From Luteibacter rhizovicinus DSM 16549 (GTDB taxonomy: Bacteria; Pseudomonadota; Gammaproteobacteria; Xanthomonadales; Rhodanobacteraceae), in the NCBI RefSeq assembly GCF_001887595.1, contig NZ_CP017480.1, positions 1,364,001 through 1,428,000 of the forward strand: a stretch of 64,000 nt of DNA. Direction: 5' to 3'. The notes beneath the pieces are model-generated. The model was not told where the DNA came from. It made no database searches and saw only the letters and a program-made list of their open reading frames with translations. The translations under genes were made by a program, and so were the position numbers. The first letter of the stretch is position 1. Each line of letters starts with the position of its first letter. Positions 38,401-46,667 of the stretch are shown here, piece after piece.

Positions 38401-38490
38401 GAAGACAGGGCGCAGGGCCGTCCCGAGCAGCCAGAGCAGGCCGCGCAGCAGGCGCACGGGCAACGACGCGATGAAACGAAGCAGATCCAT
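32467..38490 (-). CDS. Bacterial alpha-2-macroglobulin (YfhM-like)
   Basis: About 2007 residues. The N-terminus has a membrane anchor (TGTIAGVLILVAAGWLGWHW, near residue 55-75) rather than a lipobox. Macroglobulin (MG) domains follow; the thioester motif CTEQ is present in HYCTEQVISAAMPAL near residue 1560, so it should be able to trap proteases covalently. A helical thioester domain and C-terminal domain end the protein. Two acidic, low-complexity insertions stand out: one at about 36720-36830 and one near the C-terminus at about 32720-32850. The ATG at 38490 has GGAAGG upstream. The family pairs with PBP1C, which is thought to repair the wall after attack. Confidence 0.93.
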   Translation of the reverse strand: MDLLRFIASLPVRLLRGLLWLLGTALRPVFGNMSWSAPAWVPATGQAARQHPLKFTGTIAGVLILVAAGWLGWHWWENRPKPVEPNRITFEAPAPEVSDYEHAPVTIHPLTVTFSASAAKLESLGKPVTDGIAMDPKLPGQWHWENDRVLTFVPAADWPVGRKIEVRFDKAKVFAPHVLLADDQFTVATAPFTARVVNGEFYQDPQDPTKKKTIVQLGFNYPVDAAQLEKRLALDLRNRNEKRGAELKFSVTYDEHHLNAFVHSQPLQLPRDDGSVGLKMDDGVRSSRGGDGTDKALETAVRVPGLYSLALDEVSATLVDNARFEPEQVVVMNFGGPVSDAELAKHLHVWVVPEDGTHAWSVSTIGDSDLRSFAQIKPDIVPTENDWSAAQSFRYHAQPGQRIYVRVDKGMTSFGGYVMAKPRVDLLTVPDYPRLLRFMADGSLLSLSGDKRISVVSRNIPGMRVEVGRVLPDQLQHLVSLNSGSYAKPEMYGFTSDHIVDRFVKTVSFPDEGPGKAHYEGFDLGQYLAAGKRGVFLLKLSGYDEKAVQEARDRRVKAAREAAARDAGADADAAAAEAAKDDDDSASAPYDWPKDERLVVITDLGVIAKKSMDGSQDIFVQSIRTGSPVSGASVAVIAKNGSTLFTQNTGADGRAHFANLKGFTQEKAPAMYVVRQGEDLSFLPVTSYDRILDFSRFDIGGEPNAHSQGQLSGYLFSDRGIYRPGDLFHIGMIVRANSWTRSVAGMPLIAEVVDPRGTTVRQQIVSMDAAGFAELDHTTAETSPTGNWTVNLYIAKDGKPYSQIGSTTVQVKEFQPDRMKVTAKLSTAVTEGWVKPAQLKALVDVQNLFGTPAADRRVEGSLVLRPAFPSFPSYKDYHFYDVRRAKEGFEEKLADAKTDAKGHAEFALDLSKYADATYQLYFLAKAYEAEGGRSVAAATQGMVSSNDWLVGYKAVDNLDYVSRDAKRSVNLVAIDPSAKRIDLKGLKQAIVETRFVSVLTKQDSGVFKYESKARETTVSETPLTIPSAGLEVALPTDKPGNFALVLKNAEGKEVNRVAWSVAGEGNVSRSLERNAELQLTLSKKDYAPGEAVDIAIRAPYAGSGLITIERDKVYAHAWFHAESTSTVQHITVPADFEGNGYINVQYVRDPSSDEIFMSPLSFGVVPFSVNMDARRNVLAVESPQLVKPGDTVTFHVTSTTPTRAVVFAVDEGILQVAHYKLGDPLQYFFRKRMLEVSTSQILDLIIPDFQKLMTMAAPGGDADGAIGRQLNPFRRKRDKPVAYWSGIVDIDGSRDLTYKVPDYFNGKLRVMAVSVSPEKIGTFEGQTTVRGDFVLSPNVPTTLAPGDEAEISVGVANNLTGLGGKEVPVAVSLKPGPQLQIVGDATSTLNLGEMREGVAIFRVRATDKLGSGNMTFTAGFNGKSAKQSVDLSVRPASPLRTDLAFGRVDAHGRADVTSLRDMHDEYARRDASFSTVPVVLARGLATYLIDFPHYCTEQVISAAMPALILGKRPEFGDIKPARMMDDETPPADPVAALFDVLRARQNGQGGFGLWTATPDTHVFATDYAVHYLVEAGDHGVAVPADLLASADNALRQIAADDSGDSLVEMRQRAYAIYLLTRQGNVTTNDLASVQRRLDEVYPKQWRDDLAAAWLAASYQLLHQDKLASDLMARPRKLLTRKPADEAYRYEDYYDAPIRDASVLYLLAKHFPEQAKALPPETIENLVRPLARGNYNTLSSGMIIMALDAWATQAGGDVSKLSIGSVAASGAVTPIGAAKGSLVDAHWTAGAQRLRLVNDADATAWYGVAQTGFDRKPSTDTRKDGLEITRTYTDTKGKSVDKVETGDEIDVHVRVRSTSDHDAYNIAIVDLLPGGFEPVLSTAAPADATEATPSSDEATSDDSGTQEGSDAGADSDGAAESEEDNTPAWHSPIGNPESTWKPEYADVREDRVVVYGVARTDVQEFIYRIKATNAGKFVIPPALIESLYNRGVQARAPGGGIMTVERKP

Positions 38491-38839
38491 GTTTCCCTTC
38501 CGATCCGGTTGACTCGTGTGACGGCGTGATGCCGTACCTGCGGATACATCGATGCCGTCCACGCGCCCGAGGCGGTGTTCCGGCAGTGTGATGGCGATCC
38601 CCAGGGTGATGCTGCGCGCGACCCCTGTCGCAGCGGCGTCCGGATTCTGACATGGCGGCGCCAGGGTTCGGGTGTTTTCGAGGCGCTTGCGTGCAGCAAT
38701 CAATCCGCAATAGAAGAAATCGGAATAATTCAGCGAATCCGCCAGCCCGTGACGGGTCTCACGACGGTCGCAAAACGACGTTCAATCGAGCCTCGACTTG
38801 CGATATCGTCGGCCGGCAGGGGAAGCGAAGGGGAAAGGG
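38491..38839. other. 349-bp intergenic region between divergent genes
   Basis: The space between the macroglobulin gene (minus) and the HWE kinase gene (plus) must hold both promoters. The stretch around 38690-38740 is relatively AT-rich. I see no convincing -35/-10 pair, long palindrome or small gene with a ribosome site here. An open frame continues upstream of the macroglobulin start, without protein-like features. Confidence 0.4.
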
Positions 38840-39874
38840 ATGTACGACGAGGCGAAAAGTCCTTACGAGCGGTCGCTCATCGCAGGTGACCGGGAATTCC
38901 GGGAATTGGCCGATTTCGCGCCCGTCATGATCTGGCGCTCGGGTACGGATCAGCTTTGCGACTGGTTCAACTTGCCGTGGCTCAGCTACACCGGCCGCTC
39001 GATGCAGGACGAGGTCGGCCATGGCTGGGCCACGGGGGTCCACCCGGAAGATATCGATCGCTGCCTGGCTACCTACGTGGGCGCCTTCAAGGCACGTGAG
39101 CCCTTTTCCATGGAGTACCGCCTGCGTCGTCACGATGGCGAGTACCGCTGGTTGCTCGATAACGGCAAGCCGTTCTATCGCGACGACCGCTTCGCCGGTT
39201 ACTGGGGGAGCTGCATCGATGTCACGGCCCACCGGGATGCGGCCCGTGCACAGCGGATCCTGGTCAACGAACTGAGCCACCGGGTGAAGAACACCCTTGC
39301 CGTGGTCCAGGCCATGGCGACCCAGAGCTTCGGCGAGGATCGTCCGGTCGGCGCATCCCTGGAGACCTTCGAAAGCCGGTTGCGGGCATTGGCCGGCGCG
39401 CACGACCTGCTCGTCACCTACGCCTGGGAAGACGTCGCCTTGCGCAACGTGGTGGAGGCGACCGTCGCTCCCCATGACCCCGGGCATGACCGCGTCACCA
39501 TCGATGGCCCTCCCTTGATGCTGGCCTCGGCCACGGCCGTCGCGATCGCCATGGCGGTACACGAGCTGCTGACCAACGCCGCCAAGTACGGGGCGTTGGC
39601 GGTCGGTTCCGGGCAGGTATCCCTGTGCTGGCGCTTCGACCCCGACCTGGAACGCGTCCAGATCACCTGGAAAGAGACCGGGGGACGACCTGTAGAGCCA
39701 CCCGCCCATCTCGGTTTCGGCGTCCGCTTCATCGAGCGCGTCCTGGCGGGTCAGGCCGGCGGCGAGGCCGCCGTCACCTTCGAGGAAGACGGCGTTCGCT
39801 GCCGTTTCGAGGCACCGGCCCGCTCCTGGCGCCACGCGACTGAAAATATTCGTACGCCCGTGTCGATTGGCTGA
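38840..39874 (+). CDS. PAS-domain HWE/HisKA_2-type histidine kinase
   Basis: A 344-residue soluble sensor kinase. A PAS_3-type domain (about 20-140; FAPVMIWRSGTDQLCDWFN, WLSYTGRSMQDE, GYWGSCIDVTAHR) is followed by an HWE-type phosphorylation domain with ILVNELSHRVKNTLAVVQAMA and an ATPase domain with HELLTNAAKYGAL and a short G-box (GFGVRFIERVL). No membrane segment, so it senses a cytoplasmic signal such as light, redox or a ligand. No receiver protein lies next to it. The ATG at 38840 has an AAGGGG tract just upstream. The promoter of the next operon overlaps its 3' end. Confidence 0.88.
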   Translation: MYDEAKSPYERSLIAGDREFRELADFAPVMIWRSGTDQLCDWFNLPWLSYTGRSMQDEVGHGWATGVHPEDIDRCLATYVGAFKAREPFSMEYRLRRHDGEYRWLLDNGKPFYRDDRFAGYWGSCIDVTAHRDAARAQRILVNELSHRVKNTLAVVQAMATQSFGEDRPVGASLETFESRLRALAGAHDLLVTYAWEDVALRNVVEATVAPHDPGHDRVTIDGPPLMLASATAVAIAMAVHELLTNAAKYGALAVGSGQVSLCWRFDPDLERVQITWKETGGRPVEPPAHLGFGVRFIERVLAGQAGGEAAVTFEEDGVRCRFEAPARSWRHATENIRTPVSIG

Positions 39875-39887
39875 GGGCACAATCGAC
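39861..39887 (+). promoter_or_regulatory. ECF42-type promoter of the YCII/DGPF operon
   Basis: TGTCGA (39861-39866), a 17-base spacer and CGAC (39884-39887) match the promoter motif reported for ECF42 sigma factors (TGTCGA at -35, CGA/TC at -10). It lies 51 bases before the first YCII gene of a cassette that itself encodes an ECF42 factor. The -35 element lies within the last codons of the kinase gene. Confidence 0.65.
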
Positions 39888-39891
39888 GTAG

Positions 39892-39924
39892 TCATGAAGG
39901 CCGGGAACCCGTCCCGGCCATGAC
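39892..39924 (+). terminator. GC-rich stem-loop in the leader of the YCII gene
   Basis: GGCCGGGA (39899-39906) pairs perfectly with TCCCGGCC (39912-39919) across a 5-base loop, and GTCAT/ATGAC extends the stem after a 3-base bulge. No T-run follows, so it may be a leader structure or a terminator for the kinase gene rather than a classical intrinsic terminator. It ends 14 bases before the ATG at 39939. Confidence 0.4.
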
Positions 39925-39938
39925 GACGGAGAAGGCGC

Positions 39939-40370
39939 ATGCGTTTCATGGTGATCCTTAAGGCGACGAAGGCGTCGGAAGCCGGCGACATGCCCAGCGA
40001 GGCCTTGATGACGGCGATGATCAAGTTCAACGAGGACATGGTGAAGGCAGGCGTGCTTCTCGCCGCCGACGGGCTGCGTCCGAGCAGCGACGGCGCGCGT
40101 GTCCGCTTCGACGGCGACCGCCGGGAAGTCATCGATGGCCCGTTCGCCGAGACCCGTGAACTGGTCGCCGGCTACTGGCTGATCCAGGTTCGCTCGCTCG
40201 ACGAGGCCATCGAGTGGATGAAGCGTGCGCCCAATCCGATGGAGGGCGAAGCCTCGGAAATTGAGATTCGTCGCATGTTCGAAATGGACGACTTCGGTGA
40301 AGAGTCCCTGACGGCCGAGGCTCGCGCCACGGTTGAACGCATGCACGCGGAAGTCGCGGCAAAATCCTGA
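39939..40370 (+). CDS. YCII-related (DGPF) protein
   Basis: A 143-residue single YCII domain protein. It starts MRFMVILKATKASEAGDMPS and has the hallmark DGPFAETRELVAGYWLIQV near residue 67. YCII proteins adopt a dimeric ferredoxin-like fold; no enzyme activity is established for the DGPF group. They are the hallmark partners of ECF42 sigma factors, and one is encoded 1.7 kb downstream. GGAGAAGG precedes the ATG. First gene of the cassette. Confidence 0.9.
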   Translation: MRFMVILKATKASEAGDMPSEALMTAMIKFNEDMVKAGVLLAADGLRPSSDGARVRFDGDRREVIDGPFAETRELVAGYWLIQVRSLDEAIEWMKRAPNPMEGEASEIEIRRMFEMDDFGEESLTAEARATVERMHAEVAAKS

Positions 40371-40395
40371 CCCCCATTCCGACGAGGAAAGCACC

Positions 40396-40827
40396 ATGAC
40401 CGTCACTCCTTACCTCTCGTACAACGGCAACTGCGAGGAAGCCTTCGAGTTCTACGCGAAAGTGCTTGGCGCGAAGATCATCATGATGGCCCGCTACAAG
40501 GACATGCCGGCGCAGCCGGGGCAGCCCTCGATGCCTCCGGGAACCGAAGAAAAAGTGATGCATGCCCGCCTGCAGATCGGCGAGCAGTGGCTCATGGCCT
40601 CCGACAGCCCGCCGCACATGCCTTACCAGGGGATGCACGGTGTGTCGGTCGCCCTGGGCTTCGACAAGGCTGCCGATGCCGATCGCGTCTTCGCCGGCCT
40701 GTCCGAGGGCGGCAGCGTGCACATGCAGATCGCCGAGACCTTCTGGGCCGAACGGTTCGGGATGTTCACCGACCGATTCGGCGTCAGCTGGATGATCAAC
40801 GGCGCTGAAAAGCGCCCCAACCCCTGA
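40396..40827 (+). CDS. VOC family (PhnB-like) protein
   Basis: A 143-residue protein of the PhnB/3-demethylubiquinone-9-like VOC group: MTVTPYLSYNGNCEEAFEFY, then EKVMHARLQIGEQWLMASDS, MHGVSVALGF and FGMFTDRFGVSWMING. The GAGGAAAG ribosome site supports the ATG at 40396 over an earlier ATG in the same frame that would overlap the YCII gene. VOC proteins are common passengers in ECF42 cassettes. The substrate is unknown. Confidence 0.88.
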   Translation: MTVTPYLSYNGNCEEAFEFYAKVLGAKIIMMARYKDMPAQPGQPSMPPGTEEKVMHARLQIGEQWLMASDSPPHMPYQGMHGVSVALGFDKAADADRVFAGLSEGGSVHMQIAETFWAERFGMFTDRFGVSWMINGAEKRPNP

Positions 40828-40839
40828 CCGGAGACGCCC

Positions 40840-41610
40840 ATGCGCTTCCTGATCGTACGTAAGGCCGATGCCGACAGCGAAGCCGGCGCCGCGCCGAGCC
40901 GTGAGCTGGTCGACGCCATGGCCGAGCATCTCGACACGCTGGCCGCGGATGGCCGCTTTCTCGCGGGCGAGGGTCTCAAGCCGAGCCGCGACGGCGTCCG
41001 CCTTCATTTCGTCGACGGCCGCCAGCCCGTTGTCGTGGACGGTCCGTTTGCCGAGACCAAGGAACTGGTCGCCGGCTTCAGCATCATCGAGGCCGACTCG
41101 ATGGAGCAGGCGGTGTCCTGGGTATCGGGATGGCCCGAGGAAGACGCGCACGGCGCGGCCGAGGTAGAAATCCGGCCGATCGGCTGCCCTGGCGGCCTCT
41201 CGGGCTTCGGCGACCCCGCCGAGGGGGACTCGGAGCAGCCGCGCTACATGGTGATGCTGAAGGCCAACGTCCGCAGCGAAACGGATTTCGATCCGGGTCC
41301 CGAGGTGCTCGGCAAGATGATGGAAGCGAACAAGGCCGGCCACGAGGCCGGGTTCCTCATCGCCGGCTTCGGGCTTTCCTCCAGCCGGCACGCGAAACGG
41401 GTGCATTTCGGCAAGGGCCACGCTGCCGTGATCGACGGACCGTTCGCCGAGATCAAGGAGATGATCGCGGGGTTCTGGGTGCTGCGCGTGGACTCGATCG
41501 ACGAGGTCATCGCCTGGACGCAGACCTATCCCTTCCCCGATGGTGACGCAGCCCGTCTCGAGATACGCCCCCTCTACGCCATGCGTGAGTTGCTGGCCAC
41601 CCTCGACTGA
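40840..41610 (+). CDS. Fused tandem YCII (DGPF) protein
   Basis: A 256-residue protein made of two complete YCII domains. The first (about 1-112) has DGPFAETKELVAGFSII and the second (about 128-245) has DGPFAEIKEMIAGFWVL. Single YCII proteins form dimers, so the fusion can be seen as a covalent dimer with two different halves. It starts 12 bases after the VOC gene and is probably co-transcribed with it and with the sigma gene downstream. Confidence 0.88.
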   Translation: MRFLIVRKADADSEAGAAPSRELVDAMAEHLDTLAADGRFLAGEGLKPSRDGVRLHFVDGRQPVVVDGPFAETKELVAGFSIIEADSMEQAVSWVSGWPEEDAHGAAEVEIRPIGCPGGLSGFGDPAEGDSEQPRYMVMLKANVRSETDFDPGPEVLGKMMEANKAGHEAGFLIAGFGLSSSRHAKRVHFGKGHAAVIDGPFAEIKEMIAGFWVLRVDSIDEVIAWTQTYPFPDGDAARLEIRPLYAMRELLATLD

Positions 41611-41632
41611 TGCGGCAGCGCGGCTTGCCTGG

Positions 41633-41661
41633 CATGACGTCGGGTGCTTTGATCCGACGTC

Positions 41662-41664
<3 letters not shown>
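41633..41664 (+). promoter_or_regulatory. Hairpin covering the start codon of the ECF42 gene
   Basis: CATGACGTCGG (41633-41643) pairs perfectly with CCGACGTCATG (41654-41664) around a 10-base loop. The right arm contains the ATG start codon at 41662. No ribosome binding site is visible in front of this ATG. The structure could limit translation, or be an operator. Confidence 0.55.
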
Positions 41665-43330
<1,666 letters not shown>

Positions 43331-43348
43331 ACTCCCGCAACCGCCTGG

Positions 43349-43398
43349 GTGACAGGGAAGATCGAAGCGCGCTATGCTGCATCGCAAATGCAATGCAG
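43349..43398 (+). promoter_or_regulatory. Promoter and operator-like repeat of the toxin-antitoxin pair
   Basis: A -35-like GTGACA (43349-43354) and a -10-like TATGCT (43373-43378) stand 18 bases apart. The inverted repeat CTGCAT-N10-ATGCAG (43377-43382 and 43393-43398) overlaps the -10 and start region, where an antitoxin would repress. AGGAG follows directly, seven bases before the ATG at 43409. Confidence 0.5.
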
Positions 43399-43408
43399 GA
43401 GTAAGCCC

Positions 43409-43681
43409 ATGAAGTCCGCCACGATTCCTTCGATCCGCGTTGAGCCGGCCTTTCGCCAGCAGGCCGAGAGTGTCCTCCGCGAAGACGAAACGCTTTCTTC
43501 GTTCGTCGAAACCGCCATGTCCGAAGCGATAGATCGTCGCCGGATGCAGAGTGAATTCATCGCCCGGGGCATTGCCTCACGTGACGAAGCAGCACGCACA
43601 GGCGTTTATCACGCGGCGGCGGATGTACATAAGGATATCGTCGAGCGCCTTGCTCGGTCACGAAAAGCAAAGGGCAAGTAA
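43409..43681 (+). CDS. YlcI/YnfO-type antitoxin
   Basis: A 90-residue protein (MKSATIPSIRVEPAFRQQAE) with a ribbon-helix-helix-like N-terminus and the segment LSSFVETAMSEAIDRRRMQSEF. It is typical of small antitoxins of the YlcI/YnfO group found before ParE toxins. AGGAG seven bases upstream fixes the ATG. Its TAA stop shares one base with the ATG of the toxin gene. It should neutralise the toxin and probably bind the repeat in front of the pair. Confidence 0.82.
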   Translation: MKSATIPSIRVEPAFRQQAESVLREDETLSSFVETAMSEAIDRRRMQSEFIARGIASRDEAARTGVYHAAADVHKDIVERLARSRKAKGK

Positions 43682-43980
43682 TGAGCTACGAGGTCCGCTA
43701 CACGGATACAGCGCTAGAGGACCTTCACCGCCTCATGGACTTCATCGAGGGAGTCGACTCGACCTTGGCCGACCGCGCGCTCGATGCGATTGTCCGTGCC
43801 TCAGCGCTACTCGAATCATTTCCTTTCACTTGCCGCAAGGCGTCTCCCGACAATCCGTTTCTGCGCGAACTGGTCGTGTCGTTTGGTGCGACCGGTTACG
43901 TCGCCCTTTTCGACATCGCGGGCAGCTGGGTGACGATCGTCGCACTGCGTCATCAACGCGAAGACGATTTCCTCTATTGA
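43681..43980 (+). CDS. RelE/ParE superfamily toxin
   Basis: A 99-residue protein with the RelE/ParE fold pattern: YEVRYTDTALEDLHRLMDFI, a helical hairpin, FPFTCRKASPDNPFLRELVV, GYVALFDI and a basic strand IVALRHQREDDFLY at the end. ParE members inhibit gyrase and RelE members cut mRNA; the target cannot be decided by eye. One-base overlap with the antitoxin gene. It ends seven bases before a convergent gene. Confidence 0.88.
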   Translation: MSYEVRYTDTALEDLHRLMDFIEGVDSTLADRALDAIVRASALLESFPFTCRKASPDNPFLRELVVSFGATGYVALFDIAGSWVTIVALRHQREDDFLY

Positions 43981-43986
43981 TCGAGG

Positions 43987-44463
43987 TCAGTGCTTGACCT
44001 CGATGTCCACGTCCGCGCCATCGGGCAGATCGTCGAGTTGACGAAGGATCGAACCGGTGAGTTCGAAGTGCTCCTTCGCGGGAACCGGATTCAAGTTCTC
44101 CACCGTGTACTCGCCTTCGACGAAGATCGGCAGCGTGACGTAGGTGTAGCACTCGCCTTCCGCGCGCGTCTTGCCTGCCTCGAGCAGCGCTTCGATGAGA
44201 CCCGGCAAAAGCCAGTCATCGGCAATCTCTTCACGCAGCAGGGCGTTGAACGCATCCACATTGTCCGCGACACGCTCGACTTCGGCGGTGCCGGTATTGA
44301 GCCAGAAGACGCCACCGGCGTCGGCCTCGAAAAACATGTCGCCCAGGGCCGTGAACAGCAGGGGCGTGAAGGTGTCGCCGATGAGCCAGTTCCAGGACTC
44401 GGCAAGCGCATCGATCGCTTCCTTGTCCGGCGTGCTGATGAGGTCGTTCCAGGTAAGCGCCAT
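43987..44463 (-). CDS. DUF1851 (Tdi1-like immunity family) protein
   Basis: A 158-residue acidic protein: MALTWNDLISTPDKEAIDAL, SWNWLIGDTFTPLLFTALGDMFF, GGVFWLNTGTAEVERVADNV and the C-terminal VPAKEHFELTGSILRQL. This matches the DUF1851 family, whose members include the immunity protein Tdi1 of type VI secretion effectors. No effector gene is next to it, so it may be an orphan immunity protein or serve another role. The ATG at 44463 is preferred over an earlier in-frame start. Confidence 0.75.
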   Translation of the reverse strand: MALTWNDLISTPDKEAIDALAESWNWLIGDTFTPLLFTALGDMFFEADAGGVFWLNTGTAEVERVADNVDAFNALLREEIADDWLLPGLIEALLEAGKTRAEGECYTYVTLPIFVEGEYTVENLNPVPAKEHFELTGSILRQLDDLPDGADVDIEVKH

Positions 44464-44532
44464 GGGGCTGGCCTTCGTACGTATCGGGGGAGGGTCCGGG
44501 CATTTTAGGCCCAATCCCTCTGCCGGGTCGCC

Positions 44533-45678
44533 TCAGCGATCCAGGCCGGCGATGACGGCATCGACGAAGGCCGTGCGCGCCCGGGCCTGTTCGTCATTGG
44601 TGGCCACCGGCCACGCGGCCATTTGCGCGATCACGAGATGGCGGGCGGGATCGATGTAAAGCAGCTGCCCGAAGATACCGATGCCAGCGAAAGCGCCGCT
44701 GTCGTACGTCCACCACTGGTAGCCGTAGCCGCGTCCGGGCACGCCGATATCGGCGTGCTTGTGCGTCGCGTCGCCAAGCCAGCCGTCCGCCAGCACGGGC
44801 TTGCCACCCGCGATACCGCCTTCGAGAAGGAACTGTCCAAGGCGGGCATAATCCGCCAGCGTGGCCGAGACGCCCGACCCACCCGCTTCCGTGCCGTCGA
44901 CGTCATCCTTCAGCCATAACGCATCCGACGCCATGCCGTACGGCTTCCAGATCTTTTCGGACAGATACGCGGCCAGGGTCTTGTGTGTCGCGCGGGTGAC
45001 CAGGATGCCGATCAGGTCGGTCTCGCCGGTCTTGTAGACCCAGCGTTCGCCCGGCGCGAACTCACGCGGCAGCGGCGCCATGTAAGTGACCAGCAAGGGC
45101 ACACCGGGCTGGCGCGCGCCTTCGTACATCATGGCGACGTCGGACTTCGGATCGACGTAGTCCTCGTTCCAACGGACGCCCGAGGTCATCGTCAGCAGCT
45201 GGCGCACGGTGACGTCGCGATACGCGCCCGCCGCGAGCTCGGGAAGATAGCGCGTGACCTTGTCATCGAGGCTGTGGATCGAACCATCGCGCAGTGCCGC
45301 ACCGACCAGGGTCGAGGTGAACGACTTCGCGACGGAGAACGATGTCCAGCGCGTTTCCGGCGTTGCGCCCAGACCATAGCGCTCGAGACGCACGCGACCG
45401 TTCTGCACGACCATCACCCCGGCGACATGATGTGCCGTCATGTAGGTGTCGAGTGTGCCGCCATCGGCGAAGCGAGGCTGCAGCGCGTCGCCCGCCGGGA
45501 GCGGATGAGCGACGCCGTGGTGGACGACGTTACTGGCGTAGTGCGTTTCCATCGCGCGGAACGCGGCATCGCGCTCCGGCTGGTTCCAGAACAACACATC
45601 GGTACGCCGGGCGTGCGGCGTGGCGCACGCGGCCAGGACGAGGGTGGCGGCGAGAAGAAGCCCGCGTACCGCCGTCAT
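44533..45678 (-). CDS. Beta-lactamase-fold serine hydrolase (lipoprotein)
   Basis: A 381-residue class C-type hydrolase with a lipoprotein signal (LLLAATLVLAAC). The catalytic SxxK is SVAK in WTSFSVAKSFTSTLVGAAL; the YxN-equivalent region is KTGETD; PGRGYGYQWW precedes the third motif. Family members include esterases, D-aminopeptidases and 6-aminohexanoate hydrolases; real beta-lactamase activity is not implied. Its ATG overlaps the stop of the UPF0104 gene (ATGA), so it is the last gene of the mod operon-like run. Confidence 0.85.
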   Translation of the reverse strand: MTAVRGLLLAATLVLAACATPHARRTDVLFWNQPERDAAFRAMETHYASNVVHHGVAHPLPAGDALQPRFADGGTLDTYMTAHHVAGVMVVQNGRVRLERYGLGATPETRWTSFSVAKSFTSTLVGAALRDGSIHSLDDKVTRYLPELAAGAYRDVTVRQLLTMTSGVRWNEDYVDPKSDVAMMYEGARQPGVPLLVTYMAPLPREFAPGERWVYKTGETDLIGILVTRATHKTLAAYLSEKIWKPYGMASDALWLKDDVDGTEAGGSGVSATLADYARLGQFLLEGGIAGGKPVLADGWLGDATHKHADIGVPGRGYGYQWWTYDSGAFAGIGIFGQLLYIDPARHLVIAQMAAWPVATNDEQARARTAFVDAVIAGLDR

Positions 45679-46667
45679 GCCGTCTTCCTCGCACGGCGAC
45701 GCACTTCATAAGCACCTAGCGCAAGCGAGGCCAACACGAAGGGACCCAAGCCATAAATCGCGCGATAGGCCAGCAAGGCGGCAAGCACCTGCGCACGCTG
45801 CTCCTGTGGGAACGCGGCGAGCGTGATCGCCTCGAACGCACCGATACCACCGGGCGTGTTGCTGACGATGCCAGCGAGGATCGCGCCGACGTAGATCGGT
45901 GCGAAGTCGAGGAAGCTTCCGGCGATGTCCGTCGGTAACAAGAGGTACATCGCGGTGATCGCACCGATCATCTCGACCACACCGATCACGATCTGCGCAC
46001 CGGCCGACCGGGCCGATGGCACCGGCGTGGTGAACTTCCACAGTTTCAGTTCGTCGTGCTTGCCCGCCAGCCAGCGCAGCAGCAGGACGAAGAGAATGAT
46101 CAGGCCCATGCCGAGCCATCGACCCCAGCCGTGGGCGATGGCCGGCTCGAGCATCAACGCGATCGCGGTGACACCCGCGAAACCCATGCCCACCGCAAAG
46201 CCGACCAGACCGACGACGCGGGCGACATCCGGCGCGCTGACGCCTTGCGTGGAAAGCATGCGGTAGCGCAAGGCGGTCCCGGTGATCGCATGAAAGCCGA
46301 GCGCGTTACAGACCGCGTGCGTGGTCACCCCGGAGAAGATCTTCATCCGCATCGACACCTTGCCGGGCACGACGGTTTCCACGGCGAAGACGTCATAGGC
46401 GGTGAGGCAGGCCCAGCTGACCAGGGTCGCCAGAATCGAGCCGACGACATGCCACCGGGGAATCCGCTCGATCGCGGCCAGCACGTCGTGCCACGCCATC
46501 CTCGCGATATACCGATGCAGCAGGAAGATCGCGCCGCCGACGATGGCCGCGGTAAGCAGGTACTTGATGGCATGGGTCGCGATGACCCTGCCGCCCTGGT
46601 TGTCATGCCCTGCCGTCACTGCGTTGCCTGGTTCGCCGGGTGGTGGTTCACGAAAGGCGGGCATCAT
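45675..46667 (-). CDS. UPF0104/lysylphosphatidylglycerol synthase-type membrane protein
   Basis: A polytopic membrane protein of about 330 residues with seven to eight hydrophobic segments. The UPF0104/LPG synthase transmembrane family is seen in CNALGFHAITGTALRYRMLSTQGVS and AGIVSNTPGGIGAFEAITLAAF. It lacks the soluble aminoacyl-transferase domain of full MprF, so it may act as a flippase-like partner or have another role. The start is uncertain: ATG 46667/46664 overlaps the end of modC by about 20 bases; a GTG at 46619 is an alternative. Confidence 0.8.
   Translation of the reverse strand: MMPAFREPPPGEPGNAVTAGHDNQGGRVIATHAIKYLLTAAIVGGAIFLLHRYIARMAWHDVLAAIERIPRWHVVGSILATLVSWACLTAYDVFAVETVVPGKVSMRMKIFSGVTTHAVCNALGFHAITGTALRYRMLSTQGVSAPDVARVVGLVGFAVGMGFAGVTAIALMLEPAIAHGWGRWLGMGLIILFVLLLRWLAGKHDELKLWKFTTPVPSARSAGAQIVIGVVEMIGAITAMYLLLPTDIAGSFLDFAPIYVGAILAGIVSNTPGGIGAFEAITLAAFPQEQRAQVLAALLAYRAIYGLGPFVLASLALGAYEVRRRARKTA

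Noticed and set aside
44533..45678. True class C beta-lactamase
   Set aside because: The SxxK motif and fold match, but the protein is a lipoprotein and lacks the clear YxN and KTG spacing of AmpC. It is called a serine hydrolase only.
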